64,000 nucleotides of DNA, taken from the NCBI GenBank assembly GCA_028023455.1, contig JAQFVV010012400.1:16239490-16303489 (forward strand), in the 5' to 3' direction. The notes under the pieces are model-generated. The model ran no database searches. It was not told the DNA's origin and was given only the letters and a program-made list of their open reading frames with translations. Each line of letters starts with the position of its first letter. Within the stretch, counting starts at the first letter, position 1. Positions 11,438-20,752 of this stretch are shown here, in pieces. Origin of the DNA: Epiperipatus broadwayi. Taxonomy: Eukaryota; Onychophora; Udeonychophora; Euonychophora; Peripatidae. A program made the position numbers and the translations under genes.

Positions 11438-12005
11438 TAACAAAACTATTTAACAGTTTCTTATGCTGACTAATTTCATTTTACTGCATACAGATATGCA
11501 GTATATGAGCACACTAAGTCCTTGTTCTATATATTAAATAATTATTGTGTTATCTATTCTTAAAAGTATTTATGTAATGGCTTAAATGTATCAATTCTGT
11601 AATTCATTTCCAAGCTTAAATGTTAATTTTCACATGCCAAAGTCGGTCAAGTAGGGGTTGTAGTGGATGCAGGACCCCAACTTAAGACGACTCCAAAATT
11701 GTATAATAATTTTGTAAACTTTTTATTTTACAAAAAACTTTTTAAAAAAATAATAATAATATTACACTATTTTAGTATAATATACATGCACATATAACAT
11801 TGGTATACACATATATTCTATATATATATATCTTTCAATAAATCTTTACATACTTCATATTGTGTCAAAATATTAAAATAAAAAATATTCTAGGAACCTA
11901 CCGAACCTATGAAATATTATGTTCTTTATTACATATCCCCCCCCCCTTTTTTTAAGTTAAAACAAATGATATATTATGCATTTTAGTTCCAAATATTTAT
12001 TTATT
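11438..12005. other. AT-rich DNA, no gene recognised
   Basis: Mostly AT-rich. A short, less AT-rich patch at 11639-11699 (GTCGGTCAAGTAGGGGTTGT) stands out but has no coding pattern. A C10 tract lies at 11937-11946. Confidence 0.5.
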
Positions 12006-12520
12006 TATCATTTAATCAAATAATGTGAAAGCACTGAAAACCTCTTTCAAGCTTATATACATTAACTGTCAGTAAACATATATATAGAATGCACCCACCT
12101 ACACTTTAGCTTAGATCACATAAGCATATCATTTACTGACATATTACATGTAGAGCATAATTTATATACACTAACATAATTTCAAGATAACTAAAAACTA
12201 TTCTGAAATCACTATAATAATCGGAGGGAAAGACTGAGCCTCATATTTGACTACCCCTTAATATTAAATTAACTTTCCATTAACAGATGTAAATATAATC
12301 TTTTAATAGCCCGAAATTTCTGAAATAAGGAAGTATTGAAAACCTCCTGCAAATTTTATATATACTAACTGCTAGTAAATAGTATGCTTACATACAATCA
12401 ATACTGAAGTGTGGGTGGGCTCATTCTACATTTACTGACAATTAATGTACATATAGTTTGCTGAAAGTTTTCAGTGCTTCCACATTACTTCATCTATTTC
12501 GGGCTATTAAAAAGTTATAT
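12006..12520. repeat. Three copies of a ~100-bp repeat, two direct and one inverted
   Basis: A unit with the order GAAAGCACTGAAAACCTC, then TATATACATTAACTGTCAGT, then GCACCCACC lies at about 12024-12106 on the plus strand. A diverged direct copy is at about 12299-12395 (GAAGTATTGAAAACCTCCTG). An inverted copy is at about 12408-12500 on the minus strand (GGAAGCACTGAAAACTTTCA). TTTTAATAGCCCGAAAT is shared by copies 2 and 3 (the latter inverted at about 12497-12513), so those two form an imperfect hairpin around 12400. Likely remains of a short TIR element family; no TSD found. Confidence 0.75.
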
Positions 12521-13047
12521 TTTTATCATTTAATCATAAATAATCAGGATATGAAAACAATTTACACAAATAATAACCCTCAAGATATAGATATATATTT
12601 AAAATATATTATAGATTATGATGTTATTTTCAGTATTTAATTAGTCTTCTTAAGTGTGAGTAAAAAGTTACAGTTTAATTCTAATTAAAATTAAAATGAC
12701 ATAGACTTTGAGCTTTTTTTTGTGCAATGTTAATAAAATAGTAATTTTGAATTAAATTTTTTTTTGGTACTTACATATTAGACCTGCAGTGCCATTTCAC
12801 ATTCGTATCAATCCGCTGAAACTTTCTAATCTTTTGATCTGACCAAAATAATGTGTACACTTGGATCTTCCACAAACTTAAAATGATAAATTCATCAAAA
12901 TGGACCATGTGTACATGATATTTTCACAAGATTTACAATGTTATCGGGAGTCTGAATACATATGTGAAAAAGTGCTACAGGTCTAATATGTGTTGCAGGT
13001 CTAATACTAAAACAATTACTAAATTACAAAAATATTACAAAAAAAAA

Positions 13048-13328
13048 CAATGTTGTATCCTGTTACAATTTTAGCAGCTTGTATGTGTATGTGCAGGCAT
13101 GTAATATGTGTGGGTATGTATTATAGCTCAGGTCCCCCAGAAGCAAAGGTCCAATTGTGTCTAGGCATCGTTTTCCACACAGATCAATTGTAATTTTTGA
13201 ATTTAAAAATAAATATTATGAGTTTCACAATTATGAATTGTTAAAAAGTACATTTTAATAATACTAAAAATACATACCAACACATATACATACACACTGC
13301 TAAGATAGTAATACAGGATACAACATTA
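13048..13328. repeat. Inverted repeat, ~60-75-bp arms, inside the TIR element
   Basis: Left arm CAATGTTGTATCCTGT ... TTTAGCAG ... GGGTATGTAT (13049-13122) reappears inverted at 13270-13327 (ATACATACCAACACAT ... ACAGGATACAACATT). The ~147-bp spacer includes CAGGTCCCCCAGAAGCAAAG. Confidence 0.8.
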
Positions 13329-13471
13329 GAATAAAAAATAATAAAATTAATATGATGTAGAATATTAATTTCTAACAATATACTAAAAATATGAATTCAC
13401 CCAAAAATATGAACAAAACAATCACTAAATTACAAAAATAGTACAAAATATTATCAAAAAACCATAAAATT

Positions 13472-14050
13472 TGTCGGTTCTACTTTATTTTAAGTGGATA
13501 AATATTTCCCCCAAACTGGAAACTAAAAATAAAATTATTTTTCCCAAAATGCACACTAATAATTGTAACCGGCAGTTAGTAATTCAGCACTTTTATAGGC
13601 CCTCCAACAGTCAGAATGTACCCTAAAATATTATAAAAACCATAAAATATACACATACGGTACTTACCATGTAATATATAACAGGAATTGTTGAAATGAA
13701 ACAATCCATTTGCTGGTTCTACTTTATTTTAAGTGAATAATTTTTTCCCCCAAATGCGAGACTAAAAGTAAAATTTTTTTTTTTTTCCCCCAAAATGTAC
13801 ACTGACTTAACATGTAATTGTATTGGTGGTTGACATGAAAATGATTGTAATCAGCACTTTGTAATTCAGCACTTTTATAGGCCTTTCAACAGTTGGAATA
13901 AATCGTGGATCCCTCTTCCACATTTTGTTTGATGGCTTCCAAATAATTATTGCTGTTCTATCATTAATTGTCATGATAAAACACCTGTCGGCACATCGTA
14001 ATTTGGCACTTTTATAGATTTTTCAACAGTCGGAATAAATCATCGATCCT
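13472..14050. repeat. Degenerate tandem repeats (two copies and one partial)
   Basis: GGTTCTACTTTATTTTAAGT starts a unit at about 13474 and again at about 13714. Each unit continues to AATTCAGCACTTTTATAGGC and CAACAGT. A third, partial copy at 13995-14050 holds only the last part (GGCACTTTTATAGATTTTTC). The minus strand of 14050-14100 reads NNLFKTKLDKMWKDR, which resembles the C-terminal end of some reverse-transcriptase polyproteins. That resemblance is too short to rely on. Confidence 0.75.
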
Positions 14051-14667
14051 TCCACATTTTGTCCAGCTTGGTTTTGAAAAGGTTGTTGTCAATTTTATTA
14101 GGGTCTCCAATTTTATGTTTTCTTGAAAATATAAAAAGCATTCATTTCAGTAATCTTTGAATCAAAACTACGAATATAAATGAAGTAAAAAAATAGTTTA
14201 AAATGCAACTGGCAGCACTGAACATCTTGTCAGAATAAAATCTAGACAATATGTGAGTGTAAAATTATCACACAAAAAAAGTCAACATGTTATTTGAATG
14301 AGATCGGATCAGTTCACAGGGTTTATTTGACATGATTGCAAGGTTACATATTTATCATGGATGTAAAAAGGCATAGCATTTCCTCTAAGTTGCAGGACTA
14401 ATATGTAAATACCATTTTTTAAAAAAATAATAATAAAATATCAAGAGGGGGGGGGGATATTTGTCAAGTACAAAAAAATGAAAACTTTCAAATTTTAAAA
14501 AACAAATATTTTAAAGTAATAATAATGTCAGATGTCACATGACTTATATATAGCTTGAAATTACCAATATGTAAACTTAAGAGCATGCTAATGTTCTAAA
14601 CAAGCTTTTTTTTTTAATGATAAATACTACTACAAGAGAAGGCATTCAAATCATCTTTATCTTAGAT

Positions 14668-14725
14668 TGTCCCCATCCCCAGATCGGTTTCAACCTATGA
14701 GTCTCTTCAGTGAGGAGTTGGGACA
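14668..14725 (-). ncRNA. Hammerhead ribozyme copy in the left arm, damaged
   Basis: The inverted partner of the motif at 14936-14992. On the minus strand it keeps CTGAAGA, GAAA and a final ATC. Stem II has decayed to GACT/GGTT (two G-U pairs). Stem III has a C-A mismatch (ACC against GAT). It shares stem I with the intact copy. Probably weak or inactive. Confidence 0.6.
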
Positions 14726-14935
14726 TTAGATTCAAAAAATCAACTCAAGCTAAGCATTTATCTAAAAGATAATTCTCAAGAAGAAGATCTAAACCTGAAT
14801 TAAGTTCAGACCCATATAATTTTTTCAGATGGAGAGCTGACTTTAAAGACATGCAGATGTCTAAAGGTTTAGATCTTCTTCTTGAGAATTATCTTTTAGA
14901 TAAATGCTTAGCTTGAGTTGGTTTTTTGAATCTAA

Positions 14936-14992
14936 TGTCCCAACTCCTCACTGAAGAGACCCATAGGTCGAAACCGGTCTGGGGATGGGACA
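14936..14992 (+). ncRNA. Hammerhead ribozyme, type I, minimal stem III
   Basis: All core positions are present in order: CTGAAGA (14951-14957), stem II GACC-CATA-GGTC (14958-14969), GAAA (14970-14973), and the cleavage triplet GTC ending at 14979. Stem III is only ACC/GGT, abutting with no loop, so it is self-complementary and could pair between two molecules. Stem I has six base pairs next to the core (including one G-U), a two-base CA bulge, then seven perfect pairs, TGTCCCA (14936-14942) with TGGGACA (14986-14992). Predicted cleavage lies after C14979. Loopless stem-III hammerheads acting as dimers are known from Penelope-like elements. Confidence 0.82.
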
Positions 14993-15105
14993 ATCTAAGA
15001 TAAAGATGATTTGAATGCCTTCTCTTGTAGTAGCATTTATCATAATAAAAAAAAAAAAAAGCTTGTTTAGAGCGTTAGCATGCTCTTAAGTTTAAATATT
15101 TTAAA

Positions 15106-15889
15106 AAAAACTAAGGGTAATTTAAAACAATGAACAGAAAAGAAAAAAGATAGAAACAGAAGATAATATTAATTTCACAATGTAAGAACATCAATTATTA
15201 TTAAAGTATTGTCTAATATAAAATAATTATTTTAATAGATGAAAATCTTGTAATTTCTAGTTATATTTTTCTAAATAAAAATTGTAAACAAAAATATTTT
15301 GTATGATAAATAATACTTAAAATATTTTTTATCACACATTCTTAGGTTAATTTTGTTTTTTTCCTTGGGTCCTGACTAGTAACTCTTTAGGTTATGACTT
15401 ATAATTGATATTTCTAATGTTGTATATTCTTTGATGAATTTGAATTTTTTCTTGGAATTCCTATAATTTGGCATCAATTAACAACTACTGCATTTTGATA
15501 TTGTTCATTTAAAATTGCAATTATTTGTTCAAAGTTAATTTATTTTCTTTGTAACTTATTATGCCATCATTTTCTTTTAAAATGAACAAATAAATCAACT
15601 GAATTTTCTAAAATACTTTAATATAGATGAAGACAAATAAGCAAATGGATTTTTATTTTTAAAGCAAATTAAATTAAATAAGATTTAAATATTCTTTCTG
15701 TTAATAATATACATACATTTATATCATTTTATACAGCATTTTCTTAATGGTGAAATTAATATCTTGAAAAAATATATGCAACATATATGACTTCATCTAA
15801 AATGAAAATTAAAAATAAATTGAATTTGATACAGAAAGCTCATTAGAAAATAATAAATTATTAATTTCAAACACTGATGATAATTTTGC
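15106..15889. other. AT-rich DNA, no gene recognised
   Basis: No element end or coding pattern was recognised. It lies directly upstream of the hAT-like remnant and may include its lost 5' end. Confidence 0.5.
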
Positions 15890-15893
15890 TAAA

Positions 15894-17430
15894 ATGCATG
15901 CAGATAATTTGGAATTATTATCAGATTACCCAGAAAAATGGTTTAAACCAACATCAGATGATATTAAAATAAAATTAGTTAAACATGGAACAAAACAGAA
16001 TAAAGAACATACTTTTCCAAACACCCCCCCCCCCCCGTTTATTATTATAAAACTGGCTTTATATTCGATATCAAAAAGTTTTTGTTTTTTGTTGGTTGTT
16101 ATTTGATTCTTCAACTGCAACATCAAGATTTGTTAATGACTTTAAAAACTGGCAAAAATTGAGTGAGACATTGTATATTCATGAAAAGGGGCAAATACAC
16201 ATCAAGTGCTATATTCAGTGGCAAGAACTAATTCAAAAAGTTGATTTAAACCAAACTATTGACAAGTAATTGTAATCACTTATTAAAATTGAACAATAGT
16301 ATTTGAAGCACTGTAAGTATTATATTATTTTTAAATAAATGGAATTTGGCATTCAAGAATGATAATGAAACACAACTGGAAGTTCAAATAATGATAATTT
16401 TCTTGGTGTGATTGAATTATTAAGCAAATATAATATAGTGTTATTAAAACATATTTTAAAAAAATCAGGATAGTAATAAGTTAGTAGTACATTATTTCTC
16501 ATGTTTATCTCTCAAAACTTGATTTTAAATATGTGTAATGAAATAATGAAAAAACATTATATAAAAAGTGTGACACATGACAAATATTATACTGTTCAAA
16601 TGGATTGCACACCACATGTATCTCATGTAGAACAAACTTCTATTATCTTAAAATATGTTAACATTGATTATAAAAATAAAAAAAGGAAATAAAAATATCA
16701 TTTATTGGATTTTTAAAAGCATAAAATACAAGTGGTGAGGGATTATCAGGTTTACTAATAAATATTTTAAAATCATCCAGATAGATATGGATTATAGTGG
16801 ACAATCTTTTGACAATGTCTAATGTAAAACACAATATAAAGAAGTGGATACAAAATATAAAAAAAAAGATCAAAATGCATCTTATATTCCTTGTCTAACT
16901 CATAATTTTAATCTACTTCTTTGTGATGCAGCAGCCAGTACTATAAAATCAAAGAAAGTTTTCAGAATTATATAAAGACTATTTACTTGCTTGCAGACTG
17001 ATCTAAATGTTGGCCAGTATTATTAAAATATATAAAAGCAATATTAATTAAAAACTTATTGGCAGATGGGAAAAACAAATCAATTCAGTGAAAGCTTTAC
17101 ATTTTCAAAAGAAAGAAATTATATCTGCCTTGAATGAATTTATTAATAAATCATCAAGATTCTTCATTGTTTCCAAAGCAAATTGTTAGAAAATATAACA
17201 AAATTTCCCTTAGTTTTTTCATCTTTAGTTTAGTTAATATTTTAAAAGCAATAAATAAAGAAAACACTGATTTATGGAATAAAGAAATAATGTTACAGTC
17301 TGCTTTTTCATTTATTATATCAGTAGAAAATCTATTCCCAAGATATAAAAAAAATAGTGAATTTGAAAAATCTTCAGAGGAAGACCAAAAATTGTTCAAG
17401 AATTACATGGAAATGTGAATTTTCCGATCT
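15894..17430 (+). pseudogene. hAT-like transposase (TTF-type zinc finger / DUF4371 group), decayed
   Basis: Pieces in all three plus frames follow the order of TTF-type zinc-finger hAT proteins. They are: DYPEKWFKP (about 15925), KLALYSISKSFCFLL (about 16050), FVNDFKNWQKLSETLYIHEK (about 16130), DNFLGVIELLSKYN (about 16395), then a longer frame at 16501-16692 with CNEIMKKHYIKS and DCTPHVSHVEQTS. Next come PCLTHNFNLLLCDAAAS (about 16890; the catalytic-core hallmark CxxH..NL..CD) and VKALHFQKKEIISALNEFI (about 17090). A 94-codon frame at 17134-17418 follows. Frameshifts and stops separate every block. A C13 run (16024-16036) sits where ~30 codons of the zinc-finger region are missing. The C-terminal dimerisation region is uncertain; LKIKLQNDTIAKRLEY near 17740 may be its trace. 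Family identity is well supported; no function remains. Confidence 0.85.
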
Positions 17431-17566
17431 ATGTATCAATAAAGGAAAACATTTTATCAATGAGATAGGCACTAATATAACTTTAGATATTTTCTGTGGC
17501 AAATTATAAAATTTCAGAAATTTTAGAAAAATTATAAATTATTTCATTATTTATTTGAAGAAACCC

Positions 17567-18312
17567 ATACAAACAACTTTAAATATTTCAATCACAAAGA
17601 AAAGGTTACAATAATATGCCATTTAGGAATATGAATTAGCATTCCATAGTCATAAAGATACTTATTCTTTCGAAAAAGGCAATTACATTGATACTGTATC
17701 TTGATTAAACAGATGTACTAATGGAAGATATACTGCACTAAAGATTAAATTACAGAATGATACTATTGCCAAAAGATTAGAATATAAATTTGTAGAATTT
17801 ATTTATACAAGAAGTTTATTATTATCTTTATTTTCTAAATTGTCTAAATTATAAAATCCTTCCTTAATGAAGATACAGATCAATGTAATTGCCTTTCTCG
17901 AAAGAATAAGCATCTTTATGACAACAGAATGCTAATTCATATATTCCTAAGTGGCATATTACTGTAACCTTTTCTTGGTGATTGAAATATTTAAAGTTGT
18001 TTGTATATTTATAACCAGTAAATAAAACCAAATGCTTTAAATAAAATCATCTTTTAGTTAATATAATGATGATTCAAATCTTTTTTGAGCTTTAAATAAA
18101 TTATTTAAATTGCTAAAACCAGCTGAATTTCATGCAGTGTTTTATTTTTAAAAAAATCAGGATTAAGGAAGGATTTTATAATTTAGAAAGTAAAGACAAT
18201 AATAAACTTCTTGAATAAATAAATTCTACAAATTTATGTTCTAATCTTTTGACAATAGTATCATTCTGCAATTTAATCTTTTGTACAGTATATCTTCTAG
18301 CAGTGCATCTGT
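17567..18312. repeat. Permuted inverted repeat downstream of the hAT relic
   Basis: Segment A1 (17567-17703) is repeated inverted at 17869-18006, with matches such as GGCAATTACATTGATACTGT against CAGATCAATGTAATTGCC. Segment A2 (about 17707-17866) is repeated inverted at 18163-18312 (AAGGAAGGATTTTATAATTT and on). A simple inverted copy of A1-A2 would read A2'-A1'; here the order is A1', 156 bp of unrelated sequence, then A2'. So two inversion events, or one inversion plus a rearrangement, are needed. A2 may include the end of the hAT coding region. Confidence 0.85.
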
Positions 18313-19198
18313 ATTAAGATTTTTTTCAGCATTTCATTTAAGAATTCAAAATCTCAAGCCCAAAATGCTAAATAAGAGGACCTATCAAAATCAATTTTAT
18401 TGTTAATAGGAAAATCTTTATTAACCAATTTTTTAAATAATCGCAAGGAAACACAACTGAAGATTTAGTAAATACATAAAAAAAATTGATTTAATTTATA
18501 AGTAATAATTTAAATCTACTATTTTATAAATAAATACTCAATTATATATATATAATGTATTGCTTACCATTCTCTTTAATTTCACTGCATGCCATACTGT
18601 CTAAATGCAATAGAAAGAATTAATTTTCATAAAATTAAGCAATATTCAGAGCTTCAAAAACTGTAAGCAGAACAAAACAATTGTATTTATTTGACCAGTA
18701 ACACCCTCCCCCCCCATTTATAATTGACTTAACCTTACAACCTGACTTCATACATTTACTATGTGGCTTCTCATCTCTAATGATTCTTATGTATCTAATT
18801 TATTGCTGTTTATTTTTTATTATTGATAATACCTATCCTTTATCATTCTCAATCTAGTATACTAACAAGTGTTTTTTTTTTTTAAAAAAAGTACTAGCAT
18901 TTACAAAATTTATATATTTATCATATATTATCGAGGCTCAGATAAACAAAATGGTGAAACTACATTTTTACATTTCAATCACTCATTCTGATGCAAATAA
19001 AACAAACAAAACAAAACATAATCTTAAATTTTATTTATGGAACTAGTTAACTGTCAATGATGGTTTCTGAAATGAATAATGATTTTCTTTATTTTATATT
19101 AACATATTACTAATGCAAAATATTGAATTACAATAACAATGACCAAAGATTAATAAGTGCTACATTAAACTTATAAAAAAACTTTTTTGAATTAAAGC
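18313..19198. other. AT-rich DNA, possible tail of the hAT relic
   Basis: No clear coding homology. 18313-18480 may still belong to the hAT element. A C8 tract lies near 18711-18718 and a T12A7 run at 18872-18890. Confidence 0.45.
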
Positions 19199-19262
19199 AT
19201 AGCAGATAGCTAAATAATTAAAGTAGCTTTTTGATAAAGGTCTTAATTCAATTCCTGACACA
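19199..19262 (+). repeat. tRNA-Lys-like SINE or tRNA pseudogene
   Basis: The order GATAGCT-AA, AAAGTAGC, TTTTTGAT, AAGGTC, then TTCAATTCCTGACA matches, with gaps, the backbone of a eukaryotic tRNA-Lys: A box, anticodon region TTT, and B box. Stems are not intact, so this is a pseudogene or a SINE head, not a functional tRNA. Confidence 0.4.
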
Positions 19263-20679
19263 TGAACAACATACTTACATTAAAATAAATTAATAATGTA
19301 TGGTTCACTGTCTCATAATAACTGCAAAAGATAGACCAATAACCAACAATTAATAGCGTCCTGTGGTGGACTAATTCCAGAACTATAAGTAAATTATTTA
19401 AAATCCAACAGCCCATAGCTATATTATATTCTCTGATTCTTAGAAGACATGTCAGAAAAGATTTTTAAGAAGTAATCATAACTGAAGAACAAAAATCTTA
19501 TGAAATAGTAAAATAGTACAGAAAAATAACATTTTCCCTTCCATACGCTTTGTTTCCCATACTTATTGTATATTTACTCCTCACCTCCAAAAGTTAAGTG
19601 TTCAACTTAGGATTAATATATTATAGTTTCTGGTTAATGTTTCAATGCAAATAAAGGGGAATGGGGCATTTATGGGAAAGCAGATAATGACTTGAATACG
19701 CAATGACTGAATAGGGAATTTGCAATCATGTAATGAACCAAATATGCTCATAAATAATAGTATCAATAAATCTTAAATGACCATCTTATTGCAATGTGGA
19801 TTCATAGAGGAAAATTACATTATCATTTCAAGGAATCAAAGATGATAACCAGACCTTTAAATTTCCAAAAGGTCATATTCACTGTCATAAGCAAAAGCTT
19901 TTTAGCATCAGAAATAATATAGGTAAACATTTCTTTAATTTTAAGTTAGAAAGTTTAATCTCTTATTATAAGAGCAATTTTACTTTGGATATTATATTTT
20001 AGTGTATATCCAACTTTTTATCTATAAATAAAAAGAAACAGGATGGTTATTTCAGTATAAAGTATGTATGGAATTAATTAATAAATTAAACAGAAATTTG
20101 TCCATGATCGAGTTTCAAGTCTAGAGCAATGAAAATCTTTCATGTAGCTGAAAAAGATACACTCTAGATTTTTAAAAATAATCAACACACAGCTAAAATA
20201 AGTAAAAAACCATCTAATACTGTTGCCAAATCTTGTTTTCAATTGACTGTTACATTATCTTCAAAATGTATTTGACATAATTTTCCATTGAACAAAAAAG
20301 TTGGGCAAATTAAAGAGAGTGCATGGGCAAATATTGTGTGTATTCCACTTGCAGCAAAAAACCTGATAATAAATTTATTTACTTATTCAAAAAAGAAAGA
20401 GTAAGTAACTTTAAATTGATGACAGCATGATAAAGACACCCCCAACATTTGATTAAAGTATGACAAAAGCTTCCCCAACTATGGCCCCACTTAACAACAG
20501 TGAAAGAGAATACATTATTTACCAAGCTAATCAAGAATTGATGGCTAGTATTTTTATGACTTTCTTCTATTGTTTCATACTAGCCAGGACTAACTAGATT
20601 CTTATTCACTAACCAACAACAAGCAAGCTAGATTATTATGGACTAGAGATATGAAAACAATTCTAAGCAATTTCAAAAT
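19263..20679. other. AT-rich DNA, no gene recognised
   Basis: No coding region, RNA gene or repeat boundary was recognised. Confidence 0.5.
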
Positions 20680-20752
20680 CCTATTTGGATTTGAAGTACA
20701 AGTCCTCACTAAGGCAGTCTGATGTACTAACCATGTTCTTTTCAAATCTTTT
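20680..20752 (-). repeat. tRNA-derived SINE relic (family B), copy 2
   Basis: The minus strand has an A-box-like ATGGTTAGTACATCAGACTG, a B-box-like CTTCAAATCC, and the tail AAATAGGATTTTGAAATTGC, shared in order with the copy at 4235-4312. Confidence 0.45.

Larger units (their letters stand above)
12768..14411. mobile_element. ~1.6-kb TIR element with nested repeats
   Basis: The left end reads TACTTACATATTAGACCTGC at 12768. The right end, read on the minus strand from 14411, is TATTTACATATTAGTCCTGC. The outer TA on both sides fits a TA target duplication, as in Tc1/mariner-type elements. Two inverted TIR copies occur inside at about 12975-12991 and 12994-13009, so a ~240-bp subelement may be nested at the left. 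The interior holds another inverted repeat (13048-13328) and a tandem duplication (13472-14050). No intact transposase is present. The superfamily is an inference from the TA ends. Confidence 0.65.
14516..15093. mobile_element. Fold-back element with inverted hammerhead-ribozyme arms (PLE-like)
   Basis: Arms 14572-14795 and 14865-15094 are inverted copies of ~225 bp with few differences, around a 69-bp spacer. Both outer tips read TAAACTTAAGAGCATGCTAA or close to it; A/T-runs near the tips vary in length. Each arm holds a hammerhead core. A 12-bp direct repeat, AAATATTTTAAA, stands at 14504-14515 and 15094-15105. If it is the TSD, the element has a 56-bp one-sided tail at its left. Inverted terminal modules, a short tail, ~12-bp TSDs and hammerheads are known features of Penelope-like elements, so I infer a non-autonomous PLE derivative. 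No protein is encoded. The TSD is AT-rich and could be chance. Confidence 0.75.
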
